Shown: positions 18,747 to 27,899 of the stretch, one piece after another
Position numbering within the stretch: position 1 is the first letter of the stretch
Layout of the letters: each line of letters opens with the position of its first letter
Assembly (NCBI RefSeq): GCF_927312905.1
Contig: NZ_CAKMHQ010000053.1
Location: 1-58,805, forward strand
Origin: Candidatus Nitrotoga sp. 1052
Lineage (GTDB): Bacteria; Pseudomonadota; Gammaproteobacteria; Burkholderiales; Gallionellaceae
Length of the DNA stretch: 58,805 nucleotides
Reading direction: 5' to 3'
Made by a program: the position numbers and the translations under genes
The notes under the pieces: model-generated
What the model saw: the letters and a program-made list of their open reading frames with translations, nothing else
Told to the model about the DNA's origin: nothing
The model's database searches: none

Positions 18747-19282
18747 TTACTTCATCTTTGACTTTAGCTTGATCTTTTCACCGGCAACCATAAAGTTGCC
18801 GCTCCCAAGATGATGAATTGTTTTCGGGTCTTTCACCGCGGGGTCGATCCATGCCTTGATGACTTCAACAACAAATAAACAATACTTGGCCACCATCCTT
18901 GTGTCGGCCACCCGACACTCGAGATTTGCATAGCACTCATCGATGAGAGGTGCGCCGACTCGTGCAGCAGGTTTGGGCGTGAGGCTGAACATATCGAACT
19001 TGTCTATGTTCGCACCTGATGTATTGCCGCAGCCCACGACTTTTTCAGCCATCTCCACCATAGGAATATTAATGACACATTCTTTGGTTGCTTTCAACAG
19101 ACCGAAGGAATAGTTGCGATTGCTGATGACGCAACCCATAGCGGCGGCTCAAACTCGATCATGGTGTGCCACGACATGGTCATGATGTTTGGATGCCCAC
19201 CGCGGGCGATCGTGACCATGACGACTGGCCCAGGCTCAAGTAAGCCATAGACCTTGGACAGTGGAAAGGATTTCTTGGCCAT
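18747..19282 (-). pseudogene. Flavin reductase family protein, frameshifted
   Basis: The 5' part reads MAKKSFPLSKVYGLLEPGPV, then MTMSWHTMIEFEPP, from 19282. The 3' part continues in another frame as GCVISNRNYSFGLLK, then ECVINIP, to 18747. Both match the split-barrel FMN-binding flavin reductase/flavoredoxin family (about 180 residues when joined). The frame changes near 19130-19140 by a single-base indel. It could also be a sequencing error, since both halves are otherwise well preserved. Confidence 0.75.
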
Positions 19283-19644
19283 ATTCTTGATATGTATTTA
19301 GTCCCTTGTTATGTTCACATTAACCTGAATAGTATTTACTTACTTTCCGCATCACTTGAACAGCGCGGCAATCAGTGCAAAAAATATTCTTTTACAGATG
19401 AAAATCACGAAGCGTTTCTGTCTTGATCCATAAATAAAGCTTATACTTTTGCGTTCGTTTTTTTCCTTCCACCATCACCGCACATCTAATATTTACATAG
19501 AGTTTACTGTACGTTTTTTCTGCCTTTCGCAGGACGCAAAATGCGTCAGCTTATAGGCATTGAGTTGATTCACTTTTATTCCGCGACCGACGCGAAAGTA
19601 AGTATGCTTCAATAACATGTTTTTACACCACTATTTACAAAAAT
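19283..19644. other. Gene-free interval
   Basis: AT-rich, no credible ORF, tRNA or terminator recognised. Confidence 0.4.
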
Positions 19645-19959
19645 CTATGGTGTTGGAATAAATGGAGTAGAAGTCTCTGGAATCGGAATAGCTTGATTTA
19701 AATTTCCTGGAGTAGAAAAAGTGTGAGGAATAAAGATAGGATGAGGAGTAGAGAACTGTGGGGACGAAAGCAGGCCCGATGTGATATTGGGAGTAGACAG
19801 CAATCCTGGTGTGATATTTTGGGTGGACAGCAGTCCTTGTGTGATATTTGGGGTAGACAACAATCTCGATGTGACATTAGGAGTAATGGTCTGCGGAATA
19901 GTCCGTGCCGAGGCTGAAGCAGCAATTATGCTGAGTAAAGCCAATATAATTCTGTACAT
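19645..19959 (-). CDS. Small secreted repeat protein of unknown function
   Basis: This encodes 104 residues from the ATG at 19959, chosen because AGGAGG lies 7 bases upstream; an ATG six bases further up would leave almost no spacing. A signal peptide covers about 1-19 (ending ASASA). The mature part contains three and a half 10-residue repeats of the form GLLSTPNITS, followed by a Pro/Thr/Ser-rich tail with two STP motifs. No domain is recognised; the repeats suggest a fibrous or cell-surface role. Its ribosome-binding site touches the IS3 end fragment at 19972, so that insertion defines its 5' border. Confidence 0.5.
   Translation of the reverse strand: MYRIILALLSIIAASASARTIPQTITPNVTSRLLSTPNITQGLLSTQNITPGLLSTPNITSGLLSSPQFSTPHPIFIPHTFSTPGNLNQAIPIPETSTPFIPTP
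19756..19869 (-). repeat. 30-bp in-frame tandem repeats
   Basis: Three full and one partial 30-bp units encode residues 31-68 of the small secreted protein. The unit is (S/Q/P)-(R/G)-LLST-(P/Q)-NIT. Divergence between units is mainly synonymous or at the first and seventh positions. Confidence 0.75.
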
Positions 19960-19971
19960 TGACATTCCTCC

Positions 19972-20024
19972 TACCGTGAACCCCTGAACCAAGACAATAA
20001 TGTATCTAGTTTAAGAGGGTAACC
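19972..20024 (+). repeat. Solo IS3-element right-end fragment
   Basis: The stretch runs through GTGAACCCCTGAACC, AAGACAATAATG and GGTAACC. It closely matches the reverse complement of the right end of the decayed IS3 at 1287-1347. No transposase accompanies it. Confidence 0.65.
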
Positions 20025-20343
20025 ATTTACATGCAGCGGATCGGCGCTGCCCCGTTATTGCCTCAATTCCTGAGTGAGTTTTTCTGTCTCACTACATTTG
20101 TCAACAATCCTTGTTCTGCCCTCTCCTCGCTATATGACAGTATCTCATTTGTTAAATTCTGTCGAATTAGAAAATTTCTGTCAAAAATTCGTTTGTGCTG
20201 TTAGTCCTTGAGAGAAAATAAAATGAATTCACGGGTAAGTTTCGGTCGCTGCACGAGCAAGTCTCAAACTCGTTTTACGGGGCTGTGCTGCATACAATAT
20301 CGTACATTAGTTATTCTCGAACTGCATCGAGCTGATAAATTCT
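20025..20343. other. Gene-free interval downstream of the Sel1 gene
   Basis: No ORF is supported. A weak GTGAG/CTCAC hairpin with a T-stretch lies near 20074-20092. Confidence 0.3.
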
Positions 20344-21810
20344 TCAATCGCATCCTTTGAAATTTTTCTGCTGACATTCACTTGCCATTTTCTGTGCTTT
20401 TGTAATTTGCTGTGATGACATTTTTTCTGCAACAAGGTCGCGATTCCTCATCGCATTTGCATCGCCCAATGTAGCGCCAAGATTGAACCACATGTGTGCG
20501 AGAATATAGTCCAGCGCAACACCATGCCCATTGTCATACATGGCCCCGAGGTTGTTTTGAGCACTTGCATCCCCCTGTGCTGCTGCTAATCGATACCATT
20601 TGACTGCTTCTGCGTAGTCCTGCGCAACGCCTTTTCCTTCGGAATACAAGTCGCCAAGATTCAATTGTGCATCCGCATCCCCTTGAACTGCTGCCAGACG
20701 ATACCACTTGACTGCTTCTGCGTAGTCCTGCGCAACACCGTGCCCATTGTCGTACATCACACCAACATTGTATTGAGCATTCCTATCTCCCTGCGCCGCA
20801 GCTTGCCGATACCACTTGAGTGCTTCACCATAATTCTGCGTTACGCCTTTCCCATCGTAATACAAGTCGCCAAGATTCAATTGTGCATCTGCATAACCTT
20901 GCGTTGCTGCTAGGCGATACCACCTGAGTGCTTCTGCGTAGTCCTGCGTAACACCGTGCCCATTGTCATACATCACACCAAGATTGTATTGTGCAATTGC
21001 AACCCTTTGTACTGCTGCCAGGCGCCACCACTTGAGTGCTTCTGCGTAGTCCTGCGCAACGCCCTTACTTTTGCTATACATCAAGCCAAGATTCAATTGT
21101 GCATCTGCATATCCTTGCGTTGCTGCTAGGCGATACCAACTAAGTGCTTCTGTGTAGTCCTGCGTAATGCCCTGCCCGTTGTCATAAACTAAGCCAAGAT
21201 TGTATTGCGCCTTTGCATATCCTTGCGTTGCTGCTAGGCGATACCAACTGAGTGCTCCTGCGTAGTCCTGCGCAACGCCCTTACCTTTGTAATACATCAA
21301 GCCAAGATTGTATTGCGCCTTCGCATACCCTTGCGTTGCTGCCAGACGATACCACTTGACTGCTTCTGCGTAGTCCTGCGTAACACCGTGACCATTGTTA
21401 TACATCACACCAAGATTGTATTGTGCAATTGCAACCCTTTGTACTGCTGCCAGGCGCCACCACTTGAGTGCTTCTGTGTCGTCTTGCACAACGCCCTTGC
21501 CCTTGTTATACAAGTCGCCGAGATTCAATTGTGCATCTGCATCCCCTTGCGATGCTGCTTTTCTGAACCAGACAAGAGCCTGTCCATAGTCCTGCTCAAC
21601 GCCCTTTCCCATTTGATACATCAAGCCAATAATGTTTTGATAATCTGTATTCCCCTGAGATTCATATAACCGGTACAATTTGAGAGCTTCTGTGTAGTCA
21701 CCTCTCTTATATGCAGCATGAGCAGCATTGTAATCTTCGTACGGCTCCGCCCACGCAGTACTAACACTCAGCAATAGAACAGTAAATATAGAAAGTAGCA
21801 GTTGTTTCAT
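20344..21810 (-). CDS. Secreted Sel1-repeat (TPR-like) protein
   Basis: This encodes 488 residues. A signal peptide (about 1-21, ending STAWA) exports it to the periplasm. It contains about twelve 36-residue Sel1 repeats of the form A-x-YNLGxMYxxGxGVxQDYxEAxKWYRLAA, covering about 28-470. Several repeats are nearly identical at the DNA level, pointing to recent unit duplication. Sel1 proteins act as protein-binding scaffolds; no partner can be named. The gene is flanked by direct copies of an IS3 end at 19972 and 21949, suggesting that the segment moved or was trapped by insertion elements. Confidence 0.88.
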   Translation of the reverse strand: MKQLLLSIFTVLLLSVSTAWAEPYEDYNAAHAAYKRGDYTEALKLYRLYESQGNTDYQNIIGLMYQMGKGVEQDYGQALVWFRKAASQGDADAQLNLGDLYNKGKGVVQDDTEALKWWRLAAVQRVAIAQYNLGVMYNNGHGVTQDYAEAVKWYRLAATQGYAKAQYNLGLMYYKGKGVAQDYAGALSWYRLAATQGYAKAQYNLGLVYDNGQGITQDYTEALSWYRLAATQGYADAQLNLGLMYSKSKGVAQDYAEALKWWRLAAVQRVAIAQYNLGVMYDNGHGVTQDYAEALRWYRLAATQGYADAQLNLGDLYYDGKGVTQNYGEALKWYRQAAAQGDRNAQYNVGVMYDNGHGVAQDYAEAVKWYRLAAVQGDADAQLNLGDLYSEGKGVAQDYAEAVKWYRLAAAQGDASAQNNLGAMYDNGHGVALDYILAHMWFNLGATLGDANAMRNRDLVAEKMSSQQITKAQKMASECQQKNFKGCD

Positions 21811-21948
21811 TTATCACCTCATCGTGCAGCAGCTAGCGGTGGCTTGGTTTTGCCCATCAAGAACTTACAAACTTAGAGATAATCTGCAGCGCATAGCCTT
21901 AGAACGATATTCTATAGAAGCTAAAATTTTAAAATAGATAAAAAAATC

Positions 21949-22001
21949 TATAGTGGACCCCTCAGTCAAGACAATAATGCATCGAATTAAAGAGGGTAAC
22001 C
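21949..22001 (+). repeat. Solo IS3-element right-end fragment
   Basis: It begins TATAGTGGACCCCTCAGTC, continues AAGACAATAATGCATCG and reaches GGTAACC. It matches the reverse complement of the right end of the IS3 element at 1287-1347 over its whole length, and lies in the same orientation as the fragment at 19972. No transposase accompanies it. Confidence 0.75.
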
Positions 22002-22150
22002 TTTCACAAGCAGCGGAACTACGGATCACATCATGATGCTGGAAAGCAACCTAAGACGCGTCGTTTTTTATCTTTCAAGACCCACGCGTAAAATATGCCG
22101 CTTGAAACTATTTAATGGCCGAGTAAATTGCCTAACTCAGGAATAATTGT

Positions 22151-22732
22151 ATGACTAATATCAACCCAGTAGCTCCAGAACTACAAGTATCTCAATGGCT
22201 TAATACGCTACGTTCCATTACGCTTGCGGAATTACGTGGACGCGTGGTCGTACTGCACGCATTCCAGATGCTATGTCCCGGTTGTGTGTCACATGGTCTG
22301 CCACAGGCTGCGGCTATCCATGAAACTTTTCCGGCAGCAGATATTGCCGTGATCGGTATTCACAGTGTCTTTGAGCACCATAGCGCAATGACCCCCGTGG
22401 CTTTACAGGCGTTTCTTTATGAATACCGTATCCGTTTCCCAGTTGCTGTGGATCGACCATCAACAACAGGCAATATTCCACATACGATGGAAGCATTTAA
22501 TATGAGGGGCACACCCACGCTGATTATTCTGGACCGACAAGGGTGCATCCGACTCAACCACTTCGGTCGTATAGATGATTTGCGTGTTGGAGCAACGATT
22601 GGCCAACTGGTGAGTGAGACTGCGATCGATCCCAATAGTAATCAATATCAAGAGCAAAACGCTGAAGGGCGCGTTGGTTGTGACGGCGAAGAGTGTGCTA
22701 TTTCGGAAAATCTGGGACAGGCGAGTGCATGA
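22151..22732 (+). CDS. Redoxin/peroxiredoxin-like protein with CPGC motif
   Basis: This encodes 193 residues with a thioredoxin fold of the AhpC/TSA-TlpA type. The redox motif is CPGC (Cys42 and Cys45), in the place of the thioredoxin CxxC. The conserved cis-proline loop MRGTPTLIILDRQG follows at about 118-131. There is no signal peptide, so it is probably cytosolic. The C-terminal ~40 residues form a polar tail with a DGEEC motif. Reductant and substrate are unknown. It is monocistronic. Confidence 0.8.
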   Translation: MTNINPVAPELQVSQWLNTLRSITLAELRGRVVVLHAFQMLCPGCVSHGLPQAAAIHETFPAADIAVIGIHSVFEHHSAMTPVALQAFLYEYRIRFPVAVDRPSTTGNIPHTMEAFNMRGTPTLIILDRQGCIRLNHFGRIDDLRVGATIGQLVSETAIDPNSNQYQEQNAEGRVGCDGEECAISENLGQASA

Positions 22733-23229
22733 ATCGCCTAGCTTTGCGGTCAACACTAATGTTCGGACAATTAATAGCAGCTGTCCGCGCAAGCAAATTT
22801 CAGCAATTAGTCGATCGGCAGATTTACAAAACGCAGCTGGGTTAGCCCTGCTGTGCCAACTTGGAAAACAAAATGGTTGATGCTGAGTTGGAAAAATTTT
22901 CCTTAAAATGGCTGGCACAATAGTCTTTGAATAATTCGATGCAAGGGACCAGCGCGCGACGATAATAAACTGACTGTGTGTGTCAAAAATTGAGTCTTGA
23001 TATAGCAACATCAGATAGACGATGTCCGTTAACCGCTAAGAGCAGTTACTCATGATTTTTTTAAACCTTCAACGATAGACGGTGGCCTATCGGCTGGGTA
23101 GCTCCTCGTCCGTAGCTCGTGCCATGAGCAGAGCTTAATTGTGCTGGTTATTGGTGCTGGTTATTGGTGCCTCTTTCGTAAAGTCAAAGAATGTCAGTCT
23201 TATATAAAATGTTGGATGAGAGGTAACTG
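22733..23229. other. Gene-free interval
   Basis: No supported gene. A 13-bp direct tandem repeat (GTGCTGGTTATTG twice) lies at 23141-23166, about 65 bp ahead of the HEPN-like gene. Confidence 0.35.
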
Positions 23230-24495
23230 ATGAACGCGAAATGGGTATCGATCGTCCCGAAGCCGCAAACTGATAATGCTGACATGGACGCGAAAGTTTT
23301 AATAGAAAAGATAAAAGCCTTCCTCAGTCTGACCAACGATGGCAAGGTTAGTCACACCATAGACGTAGATTTTCTCGTTGACGCTCTTTTTGGCAACATA
23401 AGCCATAGTTTTATTCTCGATCATGATGTCCTATTTAGAGAGTTTAAAAATGCGGTGTTCAGCGCATATAAGACTGATCAGCAATTGGCAAACCGAAATG
23501 CAATTTTGAGAAAGTTTGAGGAAAACTGTAATTTCCATCTTAAAAACAAAATTCATTACACGCTAATTACATCAATTGGTTTAAATAGCACTTCGCTGCC
23601 AAGAAGAAGATATGTAAATGGCTATGTTTTGAACTTTAGTAAAGATATTCCGAGAAAATATGCGTCTAGTAGACAAAATTTGCTTGAAAAGTATCCTAAC
23701 CCAAATAGTGGCTTATCCGACGAAAAGGATTTCACCTTTTTAAGCGTATCGTTAGAGGCTGCAAACTATCAAACAGCCTACATGAAAGCCATGAAAGCCG
23801 TAGATTTGGTTAGATCTATTTGGCAGCTACAAGTCCAAAAGGACATGAATATTTTTGCATACAACAACTCACAGAAATTTCCATCAGATAGCGTTGTTAC
23901 ATTGGGTCTGGCTCACACACTTCATTTATCAAATGGGAAGAGCGCTTGGGATGGCTTGTGGTATGAGCAGAAGCAATCAAATGATATAGCTATCCAGATA
24001 AAGAATTTCGATACAGCTGACTTACACATAGGGAAGTTTTTGAATCTATTAAATAATAAAAACATTAAGTATAGGGATTTTCTTCATAAAATTTTTGTGA
24101 GCTACATAAATGCTTTAGATCAGAGTGATCATGAGTTTCGGTTCATGAAACTTTGGCTGACATTAGAGCTAATTACGGATGCAGATGACGCTAAGACTAT
24201 TATAAAAAGGGTGTCTTTCTTTTATAAGGATCGAGCAGTCGAGAAAGCAATTCTTCAGTCACTGCGTAGCGCGAGAAATATCAATGTTCATGCTGGGGAA
24301 AGGCGACCTAATGTTGAATTGAAGAATTTTCAAATGTGTCAGTATATTGAACATTTGCTTAGATTTTTCCTGCAAAATCCATTTAAGTATGAAAAACATC
24401 ATGAACTATTGACTTTCATATCATCGAAGACTGAGGTTTCAGCAATTGACGACGAAATAAGAAGGCTGAAGCTGGTTAAAAAATTTATTGCATGA
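23230..24495 (+). CDS. HEPN-like protein of unknown function
   Basis: This encodes 421 residues. Codons and flanks are clearly more AT-rich than in the neighbouring genes, a sign of transfer. The C-terminal ~130 residues are helical and contain SARNINVHAGE, with Arg349 and His354 making the R-X4-H signature of HEPN RNases and Apea-like domains. No signal peptide or membrane segment is seen. The N-terminal 290 residues match nothing I recognise. HEPN proteins often act in toxin-antitoxin or antiviral systems, but no partner gene is adjacent. A defence role is only a hypothesis. Confidence 0.6.
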   Translation: MNAKWVSIVPKPQTDNADMDAKVLIEKIKAFLSLTNDGKVSHTIDVDFLVDALFGNISHSFILDHDVLFREFKNAVFSAYKTDQQLANRNAILRKFEENCNFHLKNKIHYTLITSIGLNSTSLPRRRYVNGYVLNFSKDIPRKYASSRQNLLEKYPNPNSGLSDEKDFTFLSVSLEAANYQTAYMKAMKAVDLVRSIWQLQVQKDMNIFAYNNSQKFPSDSVVTLGLAHTLHLSNGKSAWDGLWYEQKQSNDIAIQIKNFDTADLHIGKFLNLLNNKNIKYRDFLHKIFVSYINALDQSDHEFRFMKLWLTLELITDADDAKTIIKRVSFFYKDRAVEKAILQSLRSARNINVHAGERRPNVELKNFQMCQYIEHLLRFFLQNPFKYEKHHELLTFISSKTEVSAIDDEIRRLKLVKKFIA

Positions 24496-24535
24496 CCTTG
24501 AAGTTTTGCCACATAAAAAGACCGTATGCGCAGAT

Positions 24536-24709
24536 TTATAGAGCTGAAGGTTTTGAACAAACGTAAAGAGGCGGGAGTTGTTCCTTCAGAATCAGTAAGA
24601 AAGCTGCGGCACCGATGCTCTTGTGCAAGGCTTGCTCTTTCGCCGCATTGGCAAATGCTGGAACTGGTTTAAGTTGTTGCTCATAAATTGAGCGCCCCTT
24701 TCTGTGCAT
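24536..24709 (-). CDS. Possible small ORF, unknown
   Basis: An ATG at 24709 opens 57 codons reading MHRKGRSIYEQQLKPVPAF and onward to TAA at 24536-24538. Composition is plausible for protein and one hydrophobic stretch (IGAAAFLLIL) is present, but no ribosome-binding site or family is recognisable. It may be a chance frame or the end of a decayed gene. Confidence 0.2.
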   Translation of the reverse strand: MHRKGRSIYEQQLKPVPAFANAAKEQALHKSIGAAAFLLILKEQLPPLYVCSKPSAL

Positions 24710-24777
24710 GTCTGGCCGAAATAACGTGAATCTTCTTCATTTTGGCAGGGTATGTCAGTGTAACGCTACGAGTGGAT

Positions 24778-26376
24778 TCATGTTGCCACGCCCTGATCAC
24801 GTAGATATTCCTCATAGGTACCATGATAATCGGATACACCTTGTGGGGTGATTTCGATAATGCGTGTGGCGAGTGAAGTCACAAATTCGCGGTCATGGCT
24901 GACAAATATCAGCGTGCCTTTGTACTCAGTCAATGCGGTGTTGAGCGACTCGATGGATTCCATGTCAAGGTGGTTGGTTGGCTCATCCATCAACAATACG
25001 TTGGGTCTTTGCAGCATTAGTTTGCCGAACATCATGCGCCCCTTCTCGCCACCGGAAAGAACTTTGACGCTTTTTTTGACATCGTCGCCGGAGAACAGCA
25101 AACGACCGAGAACGCTGCGTACCTTTTGGTCGTCATCTCCCTCGCGTCTCCAATAGGTCATCCAATCGGTAAGGACGACATCTTTGGCGAATTCATGCGC
25201 GTGATCTTGTGCGAAGTACCCGACGTTGGCCTTGTCTGTCCATTTAATGGTGCCGTTATCTACTTCAAGATCGCCCGCCAGGCAGCGTAGTAACGTAGTC
25301 TTTCCAATACCGTTGGGGCCGATGATGGCGACTCGCTCACCGGCCTCAACACGGAAATTAAAATTAGAAAATAGCGGGCGATCAAAACCCTTGCTCATGT
25401 GTTGTACTTCCACTGCAACGCGATGCAGTTTCTCGCGCTCATCATAGTCAAAGCGGATGAAGGGATACTGGCGGCTAGATGGCTTAATGTCTTCAATTTT
25501 TATTTTGTCTATCTGTTTCGCCCTGGATTGCGCCTGGGTTGACTTCGATGCATTTGCCGAGAAACGAGCCACGAAAGCTTTTAACTCAGCAACCTTTTCC
25601 TTGGCGCGGGCGTTATCGGTGGCAAGTTGCGTGCGCACTGTCAAGGAGGCAAGCATGTAATTGTCATAATTGCCGGGAAAAGTGGTGATTTTGCCGTAGT
25701 CCAGATCGGACATATGGGTACATACGCTGTTCAGGAAATGGCGATCATGCGAGATGATCACCATGGTGCTTTTGCGGGCGTTCAGCAAGTCTTCCAGCCA
25801 ACGTATGGTGTTGATGTCGAGGTTGTTGGTCGGTTCGTCCAGCAACAAAATTTCAGGATCGGCAAACAGCGCTTGAGCTAATAACACACGCAATTTAAAA
25901 CCCGGCGCTACCGCACGCATTAGCCCATTGTGCAGTTCTTGCGGTATGCCCACACCGTTCAATAATTCGCCCGCGCGCGCTTCGGCAGTGTAGCCATCGA
26001 ATTCGGCGAATTTCGCCTCAAGGTTGGCGGCGTGCATATAATCTTCTTCGCTGGCATCCGGGTTGGCATAGATTGCATCGCGTTCCGCCATTACTTCCCA
26101 CATTTCGGCGTGCCCCATCATTACTACTTCTGATACTGTATTGTCCTCAAAGGCGAACTGATCCTGGCGCAGCTTGCCCAGGCGTTCGCCCTTGTCCAGC
26201 ATTACGTTACCGGAAGTTGGCGCCAGATCTCCGCCCAAAATTTTCATGAAAGTGGATTTGCCGCAGCCATTTGCGCCGATCAGGCCATAGCGATTGCCAT
26301 CGCCGAATTTTACGGAAACGTTTTCGAACAGCGGCTTGGCGCCGAATTGCATAGTGATATTAGCGGTGGATAACAT
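24778..26376 (-). CDS. ybiT: ABC-F family ATPase YbiT
   Basis: This encodes 532 residues, close to E. coli YbiT. Two ABC ATPase domains lie in one chain without membrane segments. The first has Walker A GANGCGKS at about 34-41 and the YbiT-type signature [12 protein letters not shown] in place of LSGG. The second has GPNGIGKT and a canonical [10 protein letters not shown]. Walker B regions read [11 protein letters not shown] and [11 protein letters not shown], and a charged linker joins the domains. ABC-F proteins act on the ribosomal E site to relieve stalled translation. The gene is divergent from gshA. Confidence 0.92.
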   Translation of the reverse strand: MLSTANITMQFGAKPLFENVSVKFGDGNRYGLIGANGCGKSTFMKILGGDLAPTSGNVMLDKGERLGKLRQDQFAFEDNTVSEVVMMGHAEMWEVMAERDAIYANPDASEEDYMHAANLEAKFAEFDGYTAEARAGELLNGVGIPQELHNGLMRAVAPGFKLRVLLAQALFADPEILLLDEPTNNLDINTIRWLEDLLNARKSTMVIISHDRHFLNSVCTHMSDLDYGKITTFPGNYDNYMLASLTVRTQLATDNARAKEKVAELKAFVARFSANASKSTQAQSRAKQIDKIKIEDIKPSSRQYPFIRFDYDEREKLHRVAVEVQHMSKGFDRPLFSNFNFRVEAGERVAIIGPNGIGKTTLLRCLAGDLEVDNGTIKWTDKANVGYFAQDHAHEFAKDVVLTDWMTYWRREGDDDQKVRSVLGRLLFSGDDVKKSVKVLSGGEKGRMMFGKLMLQRPNVLLMDEPTNHLDMESIESLNTALTEYKGTLIFVSHDREFVTSLATRIIEITPQGVSDYHGTYEEYLRDQGVAT

Positions 26377-26493
26377 GGCGTACTCTAAAAATTAAGGCGC
26401 ACATTCTACCATGTGTGCGGCTCACACCGGTCAGGGCGGCTGGGCTACAATGCCCGCTTTGCATTTCTTCTTAATAGTTCACATAAAGACACT

Positions 26494-27765
26494 ATGATTC
26501 CACATCTTACTACTGCCCTGAATGGCCCATTACTTGATCTTGAGCGGCGCATGCTCGACGCACAACCCACTATCGAGCACTGGTTTCGCTCGCAATGGGC
26601 AGAGCGCACCATTCCGTTCTACGCCTCGGTGGATTTGCGCAATAGTGGTTTCAAGCTGGCGCCGGTAGATACCAATTTGTTTCCGGGCGGCTTTAACAAC
26701 CTTAATCCAGATTTTTTGCCGCTGTGTGTGCAAGCTGCACAGAGTGCAATTGAAAAAATTTGCCCGGAAGCTCGCGGAGTACTACTGATCCCCGAGAACC
26801 ACACACGTAACATGTTTTACCTGCAAAACGTGGCTCAGCTCGCCCTGATTCTTAAACGGGCGGGTATGAATGTGCGTATTGGCAGCATGTTGCCGGAAAT
26901 TACTCAGCCCACCAAACTGGCATTGCCCAATGGCAGCGCGCTCACGCTGGAACCGTTGCAGCGTAAAGGCAATCGCTTGGTGCTGGACAATTTCGACCCC
27001 TGCGTGGTGCTGCTCAATAATGATCTTTCCGCCGGGGTGCCGGACATACTGAAAGATCTGGAGCAGACCACGCTTCCACCACTGGCGGCGGGTTGGACCA
27101 CGCGGCGGAAGTCGCAGCATTTCAGCGCGTATGACCGCGTTGCAGCCGAGTTTGCCCGGCTACTCGACATAGATCCCTGGCTGATTAATCCCTATTTTGC
27201 CAGCTGCGGTCAGGTTGATTTTAAGCAGAGCGCCAGTGAGGAATGTTTGGCCACACATGTGGACAGCATTCTGCAGAAGATGCGAGTGAAGTATGCTGAA
27301 TACGGCGTCAAGGAAGCCCCGTTTGTTATCGTCAAGGCCGATGCCGGCACTTACGGCATGGGCATCATGACGGTGAAGGACGCCAGCGAAGTACGGAGCC
27401 TCAACCGCAAACAACGCAACAAAATGGCTGTGGTGAAGGAAGGAATGCACGTTTCCGACGTGCTGGTGCAGGAAGGTGTATATACCTTTGAGAGCATTAA
27501 TGATGCAGTAGCCGAGCCGGTGGTGTATATGGTCGATCATTTCGTGGTGGGCGGTTTTTATCGCGTGCATACCGGGCGTGCCGTGGATGAAAATCTCAAT
27601 GCACCGGGCATGCACTTTGTTCCGCTGGCGTTTGATACCAGCTGCATTCTGCCTAATCCGGATTGTGCACCGGACGACACGCCGAACCGCTTCTACGCAT
27701 ACGCTGTCGTGGCTAGAATTGCACTGCTGGCGGCGGCGTTAGAGTTGGAAGAAATGGAAGCGTGA
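26494..27765 (+). CDS. gshA: Glutamate-cysteine ligase, proteobacterial type
   Basis: This encodes 423 residues starting at the ATG of MIPHLTTALNGP; upstream in-frame codons look non-coding. The enzyme joins glutamate and cysteine with ATP, the first step of glutathione synthesis. It belongs to the proteobacterial GshA group distinct from E. coli GshA, with family segments YASVDLRNSGFKLAPVDTN, VKADAGTYGMGIMT and FYRVHTGRAVDENLNAPG. It heads a plus-strand run leading to the PTS genes. In many betaproteobacteria gshB lies next; here apbE does, so gshB must be elsewhere. Confidence 0.92.
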   Translation: MIPHLTTALNGPLLDLERRMLDAQPTIEHWFRSQWAERTIPFYASVDLRNSGFKLAPVDTNLFPGGFNNLNPDFLPLCVQAAQSAIEKICPEARGVLLIPENHTRNMFYLQNVAQLALILKRAGMNVRIGSMLPEITQPTKLALPNGSALTLEPLQRKGNRLVLDNFDPCVVLLNNDLSAGVPDILKDLEQTTLPPLAAGWTTRRKSQHFSAYDRVAAEFARLLDIDPWLINPYFASCGQVDFKQSASEECLATHVDSILQKMRVKYAEYGVKEAPFVIVKADAGTYGMGIMTVKDASEVRSLNRKQRNKMAVVKEGMHVSDVLVQEGVYTFESINDAVAEPVVYMVDHFVVGGFYRVHTGRAVDENLNAPGMHFVPLAFDTSCILPNPDCAPDDTPNRFYAYAVVARIALLAAALELEEMEA

Positions 27766-27775
27766 TTCAAGATAC

Positions 27776-27899
27776 TTTCACCACAAAAGCGCAGAGACAG
27801 AGAGAAAAACAAGGGCAAACGTTAAAGGTCTTTTGTTGGCCCAGAGATGTGAAAAAATCTGCTAATTACTTAGGCAGATCTCTGCGTTTCTGTGTTTGT
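27776..27899. repeat. Palindromic intergenic repeat
   Basis: The stretch ACCACAAAAGCGCAGAGACA near 27780-27799 is mirrored by TCTCTGCGTTTCTGTGTTTG at 27879-27898. This is the common TCTGCG-TCTCTG type of dispersed inverted repeat found in many bacterial genomes. It fills the gap between gshA and apbE and creates a false upstream extension of the apbE frame. Confidence 0.6.

Noticed and set aside
19756-19869. CRISPR array
   Set aside because: The 30-bp units are contiguous in-frame coding repeats without spacers.
20665-21669. Open frames antisense to the Sel1-repeat gene rich in Cys and Ile
   Set aside because: They are mirror images of the 108-bp repeats of the real gene and repeat with the same period.
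23230-24495. Complete toxin-antitoxin pair with the HEPN-like gene
   Set aside because: No MNT-type nucleotidyltransferase or other small partner gene flanks it; the nearby 57-codon frame has no antitoxin features.
27762-27899. N-terminal extension of ApbE from GTG 27762
   Set aside because: It is encoded by a dispersed palindromic repeat, and starting there would bury the lipoprotein signal.
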